35,791 bases of DNA from Alphaproteobacteria bacterium (GTDB lineage: Bacteria; Pseudomonadota; Alphaproteobacteria; Rhizobiales; Amorphaceae), in assembly GCA_030431335.1 (NCBI GenBank), contig JAUIJH010000039.1, positions 1 to 35,791 on the forward strand, in the 5' to 3' direction. The notes under the pieces were generated by a model. The model was not told the DNA's origin. It worked only from the letters and a program-made list of their open reading frames with translations, and searched no databases. Below, piece after piece: positions 17,259-27,113 of this stretch (within the stretch, counting starts at the first letter, position 1; every line of letters starts with the position of its first letter). A program made the translations under genes and the position numbers.

Positions 17259-17836
17259 GGCTTCTTGTCGAGCAATGCGGCGGCCGAGATCAGCGCCTGC
17301 GCCACGTCCGCAATGGTGCGCGTCTGGTCCATTGCGGCCCGGCGCAGCATCGCGTAGGCCTCCGGCTCGCCGATGTCGTGGCGCCGCATCAGCATGAGCT
17401 TGGCGCGGTGGATCGCCTTGTGGTCCTCCAGGGCGCGCTTGGTGTCGGCCAGCTCGCGCTTCAGCCGGTTGAAGGCATTGAAGCGCGAGACCGTCATCTC
17501 CACGATCGCCCTGACCCGCTCCTTGCGCAGCCCGTCCACGATGTAGGTGGACACGCCCGCCTCCACGGCCCGCTCGATCATGCTGGCATCGGACTGGTCG
17601 ACGAACATTCCGATTGGCCGCTCCACGCTCCGCGACACCTGGAACATGCTTTCGAGCACGTCACGACTGGGGTTTTCGAGATCGATCAAAATGACGTCCG
17701 GGTCGATGCCGACGATCTTCTGCATCAGCATCCGGGTTTCGTTGAGAATGGCCACGTCCACGTAACCGGATTCCCGGAGGCCTTCCTCCAGGATTGATGC
17801 ACGCAAGGTATTTTCGTCGATCACGAGGATACGCAA
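17255..17836 (-). CDS. nasT: NasT ANTAR response regulator, nitrate-responsive antiterminator
   Basis: A 193-residue RNA-binding regulator. The receiver-like domain (about 1-120) begins RILVIDEN and keeps an acidic site in LIDLENP near D52. A helical linker (RLKRELADTKRAL) leads to the ANTAR domain (about 130-190; KAIHRAKLMLMRRH, RTIADVAQALISAA). In NasS-NasT systems, nitrate or nitrite frees NasT, which then binds paired hexaloops in leader RNA and allows read-through. The target is most likely the nrtA leader at 15838-15963. The start is TTG 17836, chosen because no in-frame ATG or GTG lies near and the protein then begins as family members do. The ribosome site (AGG) is weak. Confidence 0.92.
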   Translation of the reverse strand: MRILVIDENTLRASILEEGLRESGYVDVAILNETRMLMQKIVGIDPDVILIDLENPSRDVLESMFQVSRSVERPIGMFVDQSDASMIERAVEAGVSTYIVDGLRKERVRAIVEMTVSRFNAFNRLKRELADTKRALEDHKAIHRAKLMLMRRHDIGEPEAYAMLRRAAMDQTRTIADVAQALISAAALLDKKP

Positions 17837-17883
17837 AGGTTCGCCTACGCCGTGCCTCTCGAAGACGCGCGAGGGACAACCGC

Positions 17884-17911
17884 CTTTGCAAAGCGCGTGC
17901 CGGCCGGCACG
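17884..17911. promoter_or_regulatory. Two adjacent palindromes upstream of nasT
   Basis: CTTTGCAAAG (17884-17893) and CGTGCCGGCCGGCACG (17896-17911) are both perfect palindromes, two bases apart, in the 99-base gap between a Gfo/Idh/MocA gene and nasT. They could be operator sites for nasT transcription. The second could also be the hairpin that ends the upstream operon, although no T-run follows it. Confidence 0.4.
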
Positions 17912-17935
17912 ACGCCTCCGATATCTGGCTGTCGA

Positions 17936-18994
17936 TCAGGCGGGTGCGAGGCGCGCGGCGATGGCGAGAGAGCGGTCGAGCGGCAGGCGGACCCGCTCGC
18001 CGGTGCGGTCGGCGTGGTAGATCGCCGCGGCGAGCGCGATCGACGCGACCCCGTCGGCCAGGGTGACGGCGGTGTGGGGGCGGCCGTCGAGCGCGTCGGC
18101 GACATCCTCCAGATAACCGGCGAAGCCCTCGTGGGGCCGTCGCTCCGCGCCGACGAGCGCGTCGAGCGCGTCCTGCCGCGACGGATCGCGGGCGACGAAG
18201 CGCCAGTCCGCCGCCGCCGGCGTGTAGGGCGCGCTGCCGCTTTCCACCGTCACATCGCCATAGACGAGGCGCAGGCGCGTCACGTCGTCGGCGCCGCCCA
18301 GCGTGATCGAGGAGGTGACCAGCGCGCCGCCGGCCGTGCGCATGGCGATCGCGGCGCAGTCCTCGGTCTCGATCGGGTTGATGCGGGTGGCGAGCATGGC
18401 CGACACGCTCTCGATGGGGTCGAACAGGAGGCCGATCAGGTCGTGCGCGTGGATCGCGTGGCTGAGGACGGCGCCGCCCATCTCGTGCTGCCAGGTGCCG
18501 CGCCAGGGGTTGGCGTAGTAGGCCGCGTTGCGGTTCCAGTGCGTGACGATGGTGGCGACGTGGGGCGCGCCGAGCATGCCGCGCTCCCGCAGCGCGCGCA
18601 AAACGGTGACGGCGCGGCCGTAGCGATACTGGAAGACGGGGAAGACGCGGCGGCCGGTGCGCGCGGCCGTCTCGGCGATGGCATCGGCTTCGATGAGGGA
18701 GGGGGCCAGCGGTTTCTCGCAGATGACGTTCTTGCCCGCCTCGAGCGCGGCCCTGGTGACGGGGGCGTGAAGGTGAGGCGGCAGGCACACGTCGATGAGG
18801 TCGACCGACGGATCGCCGAGGCAATGCGCGATCTCGGCCACGACCGCCGCGCCGGCCTTGGCGGCAAGGGGCTGGGCGCGGGCCTCGTCGCGGTCGCAGA
18901 TTGCCGCGACCGTGAAGCGGTCCGGCAGGGCGAGATAGCCGGCGAGGTGCTCCGCGCCGATACCCGCGCCCAGGATCGCGACGCAGTGGGTCAT
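17936..18994 (-). CDS. Gfo/Idh/MocA-family oxidoreductase (second of a pair)
   Basis: A 352-residue NAD(P)-dependent dehydrogenase-like protein. The N-terminal Rossmann domain begins CVAILGAGIGAEHLAGY; the family motif EKPLAPS lies near residue 95; the C-terminal beta-sheet domain (about 125-330) includes MGGAVLSHAIHAHDLIGLL, where the catalytic His is expected. Such enzymes oxidise sugars, inositols or related cyclic polyols. The ATG at 18994 overlaps the stop of the previous oxidoreductase by four bases, so the two are made together and may act in sequence or as a complex. It ends the transporter-linked operon. The substrate is not readable. Confidence 0.88.
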   Translation of the reverse strand: MTHCVAILGAGIGAEHLAGYLALPDRFTVAAICDRDEARAQPLAAKAGAAVVAEIAHCLGDPSVDLIDVCLPPHLHAPVTRAALEAGKNVICEKPLAPSLIEADAIAETAARTGRRVFPVFQYRYGRAVTVLRALRERGMLGAPHVATIVTHWNRNAAYYANPWRGTWQHEMGGAVLSHAIHAHDLIGLLFDPIESVSAMLATRINPIETEDCAAIAMRTAGGALVTSSITLGGADDVTRLRLVYGDVTVESGSAPYTPAAADWRFVARDPSRQDALDALVGAERRPHEGFAGYLEDVADALDGRPHTAVTLADGVASIALAAAIYHADRTGERVRLPLDRSLAIAARLAPA

Positions 18995-20010
18995 TTGAGG
19001 TTGCCGAGCCGGGTGGCGGCGGCCTGCGCCCGCAAGGCGAGCTCCATGACCTTGAAGCAGTGCGTCTGGGGCATCGCCGTCTCGGTGCGGTTGTTCACGT
19101 CGGCGATCAGGTTGGCGAAGTAGGGCAGCGGCGCGCCGGAGGCGTCGATGTACTCGCAGCGCGTGCCGTTGACGAGGAAGAGGTGGTCCGTGCCCGGCCG
19201 GCCGGCGATGTCGACGTACTTGCGCAGTTCGATGGTGCCCTCGGTGCCCAGGATGGTGAAGCGGCCGTCGCCCCATGTGGGCAGCGCGTCGGGCGTATAC
19301 CAGTCGACGCGGATGTAGCCCCGGCCGGTGGCGCTGGACAGCACCATCTCGCCGAAATCCTGCAGGCCGGGGTCGGCGGGATTGGCGAAATTGCCGACGC
19401 TGGAGGCGACGATCTCGGCGTCCGTCGAGCCGGTGAAGAACAGGAACTGATCGATCTGGTGCGAGGCGATGTCGATGAGGATGCCGCCGTATTGGTCCTC
19501 CTTGAAGAACCAGTACGGCCGGGTCGCCCGGTTGAGCCGGTGGGGGCCGAGGCCGACGGTCTGCACGACGCGCCCGATGGCGCCGTCCGCGACGAGTTCG
19601 GCCGCCTTGGTGACGGCCGGCACCTCGAAGCGCTCGGAAAAGTCGATGGACCAGATGCGGCCGGTCTCTTCCACGCAGGCCCGCACCCCGTCCAGCTGCT
19701 CCATGGTGGTGCAGCCGGGCTTGTCGGTCATCACGTCCTTGCCGTGGTGCATCGCCTCGATGGCGCGCTCCGCCCGCCGGGCCGGGACGTCGGCGATGAG
19801 GATCATGTCGATCTCGGGATCGTCGAGCAGCGCGGCGCGCTCCGCCACGCGCGGGACGTCGGGGAAGCGCTTTTCGAACCCCTCGACGGTCTGCGGGTTG
19901 CCTTCCGTCCACCAGCCCTTGGCGACGCAGCCGTGCGCCTGCATCCCCTCGAGCTGGCCGTAGATGTGGCGATGGTCGATGCCGACGATACCGAGGGCAA
20001 GTGGTTTCAC
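18991..20010 (-). CDS. Gfo/Idh/MocA-family oxidoreductase with atypical nucleotide loop
   Basis: A 339-residue protein. It begins LALGIVGIDHRHIYGQ, so the usual glycine-rich GxGxxG loop is replaced by GIDHRH, and the EKP motif reads DKPGCTTMEQL. The C-terminal domain contains GGILIDIASHQIDQFLFF, with the expected Asp/His pair. NAD(P) binding may be altered, or the protein may belong to a subfamily that tolerates this loop. It lies 117 bases after the ABC ATPase gene and overlaps the next oxidoreductase by four bases. It probably belongs to the same catabolic operon. Confidence 0.85.
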   Translation of the reverse strand: MKPLALGIVGIDHRHIYGQLEGMQAHGCVAKGWWTEGNPQTVEGFEKRFPDVPRVAERAALLDDPEIDMILIADVPARRAERAIEAMHHGKDVMTDKPGCTTMEQLDGVRACVEETGRIWSIDFSERFEVPAVTKAAELVADGAIGRVVQTVGLGPHRLNRATRPYWFFKEDQYGGILIDIASHQIDQFLFFTGSTDAEIVASSVGNFANPADPGLQDFGEMVLSSATGRGYIRVDWYTPDALPTWGDGRFTILGTEGTIELRKYVDIAGRPGTDHLFLVNGTRCEYIDASGAPLPYFANLIADVNNRTETAMPQTHCFKVMELALRAQAAATRLGNLK

Positions 20011-20127
20011 GGGCGTTTTCTCCGCGCGAGGTGGAAACTCGACAGGTGGTTCAGTCTTCTAACGCAACGGCGCGCGCGGGGCGCGTGCCGCTCTGGGCAC
20101 GCTGCCGCCGAGCGCGGCGACGCTGGC

Positions 20128-21213
20128 TCATGCGGCGAGCCCGTTGGCGATCGCGCGCCCGTCCGCGCCGAAGAGGTGCAGGTTGGTGCGGTCGACGGCG
20201 AGCTTCAAGGGGTCGCCGGCCGACACCAGCACCTGGCCGGGCTGGTGCAGGGTGATCTGCGGCAATCCTTCGGCCTCGCAGTAGATGTAGGTCTCGCCGC
20301 CGAGCTGCTCGGCGACGGTGACGGTGGCGAGGATGTCCGGCTCGCCGTCGGTGAGGTGGATGTGCTCGGGGCGGATGCCGAAGGTGACGGCGTCGCCCGG
20401 CGCGATGCCGCCGACCGCCGGGATGGCGAGCGCGGTCCCGGCGCGGGTCAGCGACAGGCCGTCGCCGGAGGATGCCGCCACGGTCTCCACGAGGTTCATC
20501 CGTGGCGAGCCGATGAAGCCGGCGACGAACACGTTCTGCGGCCGGTTGTAGAGGTCGAGCGGGGCGCCGACCTGCTCCACGCGCCCGCCCTGCAGGACGA
20601 CGATCTTGTCGGCCAGCGTCATCGCCTCGGTCTGGTCGTGGGTGACGTAGATCATCGTGCCGCCGATGCGGGTGTGGAGCAGCGCGAGCTCCTTGCGCAT
20701 CGCGACGCGCAGCTCCGCATCGAGGTTGGAGAGCGGCTCGTCGAACAGGAAGGCCTGCGGGTCGCGCACGATGGCGCGGCCGATGGCGACGCGCTGGCGC
20801 TGGCCGCCGGACAGCGCCTTGGGGCGGCGGTCGAGATAGGGCGTGATCTGCAGCATCTCGGCCGCATCGCGCACCTTGCGGTCGATCTCGGCACGCGGCA
20901 GCTTGGAGTTCTCCAGCCCGAAGGCCATGTTCTTATAGACCGTCATGTGCGGGTAGAGGGCGTAGGACTGGAACACCATGGCAAGGCCGCGATCGGCCGC
21001 GCGCATGTCGTTTACCACCTCGCCGCCGATGCGCACGGTGCCGGAGGTGACCTCCTCCAGCCCGGCGATGATGCGGAGCAGCGTGGACTTGCCGCAGCCC
21101 GAGGGGCCGACGAAGACGACGAACTCGCCGCTCGCCACGTCGAGGTCGATGCCGTGGATCACCTCCACGGGGCCGTACGACTTGCGGATGTCTTCGAGGA
21201 CGATATCGGTCAC
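20128..21213 (-). CDS. Carbohydrate ABC transporter ATPase (MalK/UgpC/MsmK type)
   Basis: A 361-residue ATPase that energises the two permeases upstream. Walker A is GPSGCGKST (about 36-44), signature LSGGQRQRV, Walker B FLFDEPLSNLDA, switch His in VTHDQTEAM. The C-terminal TOBE/regulatory domain (about 235-361) contains GIRPEHIHL, as in sugar and glycerol-phosphate importers. The start is GTG 21213, four bases after the dehydrogenase stop. Unlike the usual order, an enzyme gene separates it from the permeases. Confidence 0.94.
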   Translation of the reverse strand: MTDIVLEDIRKSYGPVEVIHGIDLDVASGEFVVFVGPSGCGKSTLLRIIAGLEEVTSGTVRIGGEVVNDMRAADRGLAMVFQSYALYPHMTVYKNMAFGLENSKLPRAEIDRKVRDAAEMLQITPYLDRRPKALSGGQRQRVAIGRAIVRDPQAFLFDEPLSNLDAELRVAMRKELALLHTRIGGTMIYVTHDQTEAMTLADKIVVLQGGRVEQVGAPLDLYNRPQNVFVAGFIGSPRMNLVETVAASSGDGLSLTRAGTALAIPAVGGIAPGDAVTFGIRPEHIHLTDGEPDILATVTVAEQLGGETYIYCEAEGLPQITLHQPGQVLVSAGDPLKLAVDRTNLHLFGADGRAIANGLAA

Positions 21214-21217
21214 AACA

Positions 21218-22228
21218 TCACCGGCTGCGCATCTTGGCCGCGAGGGCGGGAACGGCGGGCTGCATCCTGAGCGGGGGCAGCCCGCGCAGGATCTGGCCGA
21301 TGTCGTCGAGCATCATGTCCCGGATCCGCGCGTAGGAGGCCGTGATGCCGCCGGCGAGATGGGCCGAGAAGAGGACGTCGGGCGTCGTGCGGATCGGGTC
21401 GTCGGCGGCCACGGGCTCCTCCGGATAGACATCGACGGCGGCGCGGAAGCGGCTCTCGCCCGCCAGCGCCAGGAAGGCGGGAAAGTCGACGATCTCGGCG
21501 CGGCTCGCCAGCACCACCACGGCATCGGGGCGGATGGTCGAGAGCGCCGCGCGGTCCAGAAAGCCTTCGTTCTCGCTGGTGACGCCGGCGAGCAGGAAGA
21601 GGACGTCCGGCGCGGCGAGCACCTCGGCGAGCGGGACCGGGAGGACACCCTCGGCGGCGAGGTAGCCGTCCGACAGCCACGGGTCGTGGACGAGGATCCT
21701 TCCGCCGAAGGGGGCGAGGAGCGGCACCAGCGCGCGGCCGAGATTGCCGTAGCCGATCAGCCCCACCGTCGCGCCGTAAAGGCTTTTCGCGGCCTTGTTG
21801 CCGGCGATGCCGTAGGCTTCGCGGCCGGCACGGAAGAGGCCGTCGGCGCGGTGGAGGCCGCGCGCCAGGGCGATCGCCTGGCCGAGGCAGAACTCGGCGA
21901 CGGCCGGCGCCATCGCCGGCGCGGCCGACAGCACGTGGATGCCCCGCCGGTGCGCCTCGGCATAGTCGATGTTGGGCTCCCAGTTGGCCTTGACGTTGAG
22001 GATCGCGCGAAGGTTCGGCGCGCGGTCTAGCCGTTCGCGCGGCATCGCGGTCTGGCCGACGATGACCACCGTTTCGGGGAGGTGCCGCTCGACCCACGCG
22101 TCGGGCGCGCGCGAGCCGAAATGCGTAACGACGCGGCCCATTCGGGCGAGCGCTCGCGCGGTCGCCTCGTCGTAGACCATCGCCTCGGTGCGGGGGTGGG
22201 GGTCGAAGAGGATGAGGGGGCGGCTCAT
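21218..22228 (-). CDS. D-isomer-specific 2-hydroxyacid dehydrogenase
   Basis: A 336-residue NAD(P)-dependent dehydrogenase that interconverts a 2-keto acid and a D-2-hydroxy acid. The Rossmann part contains VGLIGYGNLGRAL. The catalytic set is visible as Arg in LASRAEIVD, Glu in VYPEEP and His in SAHLAGG. The N-terminal catalytic part contains NVKANWEPNIDY. ATG 22228 overlaps the permease stop by four bases (ATGA). Sitting between the permease and ATPase genes of one importer, it should act on a breakdown product of the imported compound, such as a sugar acid. Glyoxylate/hydroxypyruvate reductase-like or phosphoglycerate dehydrogenase-like activity is possible. Confidence 0.9.
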   Translation of the reverse strand: MSRPLILFDPHPRTEAMVYDEATARALARMGRVVTHFGSRAPDAWVERHLPETVVIVGQTAMPRERLDRAPNLRAILNVKANWEPNIDYAEAHRRGIHVLSAAPAMAPAVAEFCLGQAIALARGLHRADGLFRAGREAYGIAGNKAAKSLYGATVGLIGYGNLGRALVPLLAPFGGRILVHDPWLSDGYLAAEGVLPVPLAEVLAAPDVLFLLAGVTSENEGFLDRAALSTIRPDAVVVLASRAEIVDFPAFLALAGESRFRAAVDVYPEEPVAADDPIRTTPDVLFSAHLAGGITASYARIRDMMLDDIGQILRGLPPLRMQPAVPALAAKMRSR

Positions 22229-23307
22229 TTCATCCCCGCGTTGGCGATGCCGGTGGTGATGAAGCGTTGCAGGAACGCGAAGACGAGGACGACCGGGATC
22301 AGCGTCACCACCGTCATGGCGAGGATATAGTGCCACTGGACGTCGAGCTCGCCCTGGAAGGCGTTGAGGCCGACCTGCAGGGTGTAGACCTCCGAGCGGT
22401 TGAGCACGATGAGCGGCCATAAAAACTCGTTCCAGCGCCACATCACCGAGAAGATGGCGAGGACGGCGATGGCGGGCATGGCGAGCGGCATCACCACGCG
22501 CCAGTAGATCGACCACTCGCTGGCCTTGTCCATGCGCGCCGCGTCGATCAGGTCACGCGGGATGGTGAGCATGTACTGGCGCAGGAGGAAGACGCCGGTC
22601 GGCGTCGCCGCGCCCGGCAGGATGACGGCCCACAAGGTGTTCACCATGTTGAGCTGCGTCACCACCAGGTAGACCGGCACCAGGATGACGGTGATCGGGA
22701 TCATCAAGGTGCCGATGACCAGGAGCATGATCGCGTTGCGGCCGCGGAATTCGTAGATCGACAGCGCGTAGGCGGCCATCGAGTTGATGAGAAGGGTGAT
22801 GATCGTCGCCACCGCGGTGACGATCACCGAGTTCCAGAAGTATTTCACGAAGTCGAAACGCTCGAGCGGATCGCGGTAGTTCTCCCATGCCATGCGGAAC
22901 TCGCGCACCGGCTCGCGCTGGGCGATGGGCACCTTCAGCGTCTCGCCGGGGGCGGCGGGGTCGACCATCTGGCTGATGATGCCGATGCGGCGGATCTGGG
23001 CGAGCTCGCGCGTCGTCCCGTCCTCCATGGTGACGCGGTAGAGGGGGAGCGGCTTGTCGTGGCCCTCCACCTCAACCGCGATCTGGCCGAGCGGCAGCAT
23101 GGTGGGGGGGAACTCCACCAGTCCCGCGGGGGTCTTGAAGGAGGAAAGGGTGAGCCACACCACCGGGCCGAACATCAGGACGACGCCGAGGAGGAGGTAG
23201 AGGTAGGCGAACCAGTCCGTCCAGTGGCGCTTGCCGCCACGGCCGCGCCGGGCGGTCAGGAGCCCCTTGAGGCCCGGGCGGAGGGTGCCCGCCTCAGCCA
23301 TTGTCAC
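22225..23307 (-). CDS. Carbohydrate ABC transporter permease, MalG type with large periplasmic insertion
   Basis: A 360-residue inner-membrane protein. The first membrane segment (about 33-55) is followed by an ~85-residue hydrophilic insertion (EVEGHDKPLPLYRVTMEDG through WENYRDPLE) before the remaining five segments. The ATPase-contact loop reads IPRDLIDAARMDKASEWSIYWRVVMP. Ordinary MalG-type permeases are about 280 residues, so the insertion is an added domain that could touch the binding protein. The start overlaps the MalF-type gene by 14 bases. Confidence 0.92.
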   Translation of the reverse strand: MTMAEAGTLRPGLKGLLTARRGRGGKRHWTDWFAYLYLLLGVVLMFGPVVWLTLSSFKTPAGLVEFPPTMLPLGQIAVEVEGHDKPLPLYRVTMEDGTTRELAQIRRIGIISQMVDPAAPGETLKVPIAQREPVREFRMAWENYRDPLERFDFVKYFWNSVIVTAVATIITLLINSMAAYALSIYEFRGRNAIMLLVIGTLMIPITVILVPVYLVVTQLNMVNTLWAVILPGAATPTGVFLLRQYMLTIPRDLIDAARMDKASEWSIYWRVVMPLAMPAIAVLAIFSVMWRWNEFLWPLIVLNRSEVYTLQVGLNAFQGELDVQWHYILAMTVVTLIPVVLVFAFLQRFITTGIANAGMK

Positions 23308-24298
23308 GCTTGCGGGTGACGGCGAGCTGGGTGAGCGTCAGGACGAAGAGGACGGTGCCGAGCACCACCGAGGCCGCCGCGGCGAGGCCGAAGTTCTGCA
23401 CCTGCTGCGTGAAGGCGGTGTTGTAGATGTACTGCACGATGAACTGGGTTGCCGTGCCCGGCCCGCCGCCCGTCAGGACGAACACCTCGTCGAAGATCTG
23501 CACGCCCTTGATGAGCGCGAGCACGATGACGACGAGGAGGTTGGGCCAGAGCAGCGGCAGCGTGATGCGGAAGAAGACGCGCTCGCGCGACGTGCCGTCG
23601 ACCTCGGCGGCCTCGTAGAGGTCGGGCGGGATGGCTTGCAGGCCGGCGAGCAGGATCAGCGTGTAGAAGCCCATGTGGGCCCAGATCGACACGAAGATCG
23701 CCCAGAACATCGCCCATTCGGGGCTGACGAAGAACAGGATCTTGTCGAGCCCCAGCGACACCAGAAAGGCGTTGAGGAGGCCATCGCGAAGGAGGATCCA
23801 CTTCCAGATCAGCGCCACGACGACGGGCGAGAGCAGGACCGGGAAGAAGAACACGGCGCGGAAGAAGCCGCGCGCGCGGATCTTCATGTTGAGCACCAGT
23901 GCCGTCACCAGCGAGAACAGCACCAGGAAGGAGACCTGGAAGAAGATGAAGACGGCGGTGTTGTAGATGCCCTTCCAGAAGCGGTCCTCGCGGCAGGTGA
24001 TCGGGTCGGCGAAGTTCTCGCAGTCGAACAGGAAGGCGTATTGCTCGGTGCCGGCGTAGACGCGGTCGGACGGATAGAGCGCCGTTCCGCCGGTCAGCGA
24101 GAAGGCGAAGTTGATGAAGAGCGGGATCACCACGAAGATCCCGAAGAAGGCGAGATTGGGTAGGAGGAACACCCACGGCATGCCCCGGACGCCGACGAGC
24201 CGCTGCACGAAGGCGAGCGGCGTCTCGAGCGCGCGGAACAGGAACTCCACAGGCAGCGCCGCGAGGGTCGCGGCGCGTTCCTTGAGGGTCGCCGTCAC
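23294..24298 (-). CDS. Carbohydrate ABC transporter permease, MalF type
   Basis: A 334-residue inner-membrane protein with about six membrane segments (for example LPNLAFFGIFVVIPLFINFAF) and the ATPase-contact motif IPPDLYEAAEVDGTSRERVFFRITLP. A periplasmic loop after the first segment contains two Cys (FDCENF, ITCRED) that might pair. I place the start at GTG 24298 because the next upstream in-frame ATG (24370) lies within the binding-protein gene; the ribosome site is weak. It follows the binding-protein stop by 34 bases. Confidence 0.9.
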   Translation of the reverse strand: MTATLKERAATLAALPVEFLFRALETPLAFVQRLVGVRGMPWVFLLPNLAFFGIFVVIPLFINFAFSLTGGTALYPSDRVYAGTEQYAFLFDCENFADPITCREDRFWKGIYNTAVFIFFQVSFLVLFSLVTALVLNMKIRARGFFRAVFFFPVLLSPVVVALIWKWILLRDGLLNAFLVSLGLDKILFFVSPEWAMFWAIFVSIWAHMGFYTLILLAGLQAIPPDLYEAAEVDGTSRERVFFRITLPLLWPNLLVVIVLALIKGVQIFDEVFVLTGGGPGTATQFIVQYIYNTAFTQQVQNFGLAAAASVVLGTVLFVLTLTQLAVTRKRDNG

Positions 24299-24332
24299 GG
24301 GCGCTGCGCGCGGGGCGAGGGAGCGCCGGACG

Positions 24333-25613
<1,281 letters not shown>

Positions 25614-25755
25614 AAAAAATCCCTCCCGCGGAGTGCCAATTTCCGCAAATCGTCGCCCGTTGTTTCGGTGCGCTTCTACCCGGCAGTGTGCACTTCGCTT
25701 GCCGCCTTGCAACCCCGCCGACGGGGCGCGGCGGCCGGCCGCGAGCGGATGGCCT

Positions 25756-26913
25756 TCAGCGGCGGGGGCCGGCCCCGAGCGGCGTCTGCGGCACCCCCTC
25801 CGGCACACGGCCGTAGACGTGCGGCAGCGAGCAGGTCTTGATGTGCGGCATCGCGCGGGTGCCGAAGTGGCGCGCCTCGTCGAGGTGCGGATAGCCCGAG
25901 AAGATGAACGCCCGCATCCCCATCTTCCGGTACGCCTCGATCTTGGTCAGGACCTGGTCGGTGGACCCGACGAGAGCGGCGCCGCAGCCGGAACGCGCCC
26001 GCCCGATCCCGGTCCACAGCCCCGGCTCGATATAGCCGTACTGGTCGGCGAGCTCGCGCGCACGGGCCTGATGGCTGACGCCCAGCGAGCCAGCGTCCTG
26101 CGCGCGCTCGCGGATCAGGCGGCCGTACTCGTCATCCAGCTTGGAGGCGATGTATTCGGCATATTCGTGCGCTTCCTGTTCCGTGTCGCGCACGATCATA
26201 TGAACGCGCAGCCCGTAGTCGAGCGTGCGGCCCACTTTTTCGGCCTCGGCATGCACGGCGCGCATCCGGTCGGCGAGATCCTTTATGCGCTCCGGCCACA
26301 TGAGGTAGACGTCGCAGTGCTCGCCGCACAGCTTGAGCGCGTTCGGCGCATAGCCGCCGAAATAAAGGAGCGGGCCGCCGTTGGTCTGGTAGGGTTTGGC
26401 GGGGTCCGTGGTCAGGCCGTGGAAGTGATAGACCTCGCCGTCGAAGTCGATGGTATCGCGGCTCCAGGCCTGCTTCAGGATCTCGATCACCTCGCGCGAG
26501 CGCTGGTAGCGGTAGTCGCTGTCCTCCTTCTGGCCCGGAAAGTCGGACGAGATGATGTTGATCGTCAGCCGCCCCTCCAGCATGTGGTCGAGGGTGGCGA
26601 TGGTGCGGGCGAGCATGATGGGCTGCATCTCGCCGCAGCGCACGGCGGCGAGCATGTTGATCTTGTCCGTCAGCGGGGCGCAGCCGGCGACGAACGACAG
26701 CGTATCCTGCCCGACCTGATACGACGAGGGGCACAGGACGTTGCGGAAACCCTGGTTCTCGGCCTCCTTGACGATGGCGGAGCAGTGCGCCCAGGAGGAG
26801 CGGAGCGACCCGTCCGGCACGCCGAGGAACTGGTAGTCGTCCGAGCACAGGGCCGCGAACCAGGCGACTTCGCAGGCGTCGACATCGGCCGACGTGATGG
26901 GCACTACCGTCAT
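25756..26913 (-). CDS. LLM-class flavin-dependent monooxygenase (SsuD-like)
   Basis: A 385-residue luciferase-like TIM-barrel protein. It contains QPIMLARTIATLDHMLEGRLTINI, followed by SSDFPGQKEDSDYRYQRSREVIEILK and LLYFGGYAPNALKL, the pattern of FMNH2-dependent alkanesulfonate monooxygenases. Those enzymes cleave C-S bonds using reduced flavin from a partner reductase, and none is seen in the window. A GGGAGG site lies seven bases before ATG 26913. Its place beside a sugar-type importer and several Gfo/Idh/MocA enzymes recalls monooxygenase routes for sulfonated sugars, but other LLM substrates are equally possible. Confidence 0.88.
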   Translation of the reverse strand: MTVVPITSADVDACEVAWFAALCSDDYQFLGVPDGSLRSSWAHCSAIVKEAENQGFRNVLCPSSYQVGQDTLSFVAGCAPLTDKINMLAAVRCGEMQPIMLARTIATLDHMLEGRLTINIISSDFPGQKEDSDYRYQRSREVIEILKQAWSRDTIDFDGEVYHFHGLTTDPAKPYQTNGGPLLYFGGYAPNALKLCGEHCDVYLMWPERIKDLADRMRAVHAEAEKVGRTLDYGLRVHMIVRDTEQEAHEYAEYIASKLDDEYGRLIRERAQDAGSLGVSHQARARELADQYGYIEPGLWTGIGRARSGCGAALVGSTDQVLTKIEAYRKMGMRAFIFSGYPHLDEARHFGTRAMPHIKTCSLPHVYGRVPEGVPQTPLGAGPRR

Positions 26914-26930
26914 CGTTCATCCTCCCACGG

Positions 26931-26986
26931 GCGCACTGGCCTTTTTGCGCGAGCATAGTGCGCTTTCGTGCCTGCCGGAATCGGCA
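26931..26986. promoter_or_regulatory. Inverted repeats in the divergent promoter region
   Basis: In the 200-base gap between the divergent monooxygenase and oxidoreductase genes, GCGCACT (26931-26937) is mirrored by AGTGCGC (26957-26963), and TGCCG-GAAT-CGGCA (26973-26986) lies just beyond. They are candidate operator sites for a regulator that is not encoded in the window. No clear promoter hexamers are seen. Confidence 0.35.
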
Positions 26987-27113
26987 CGCGGAAAATACGT
27001 GCGGACCCCGACGGGGCGCGCCGATGGCGGCGGGGTCGGAACACGGCCTTGCCGCCCGCGCGCCGCCGCGATACTGGCGCGGCACCCTCCATGCGCCAAG
27101 GTGCGGCACGCCT

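Noticed and set aside
20069-20089. Terminator between the ABC ATPase and the oxidoreductase pair
   Set aside because: The inverted repeat pairs well only as plus-strand RNA (a G-U pair becomes an A-C mismatch on the transcribed strand), and there is no T-run.
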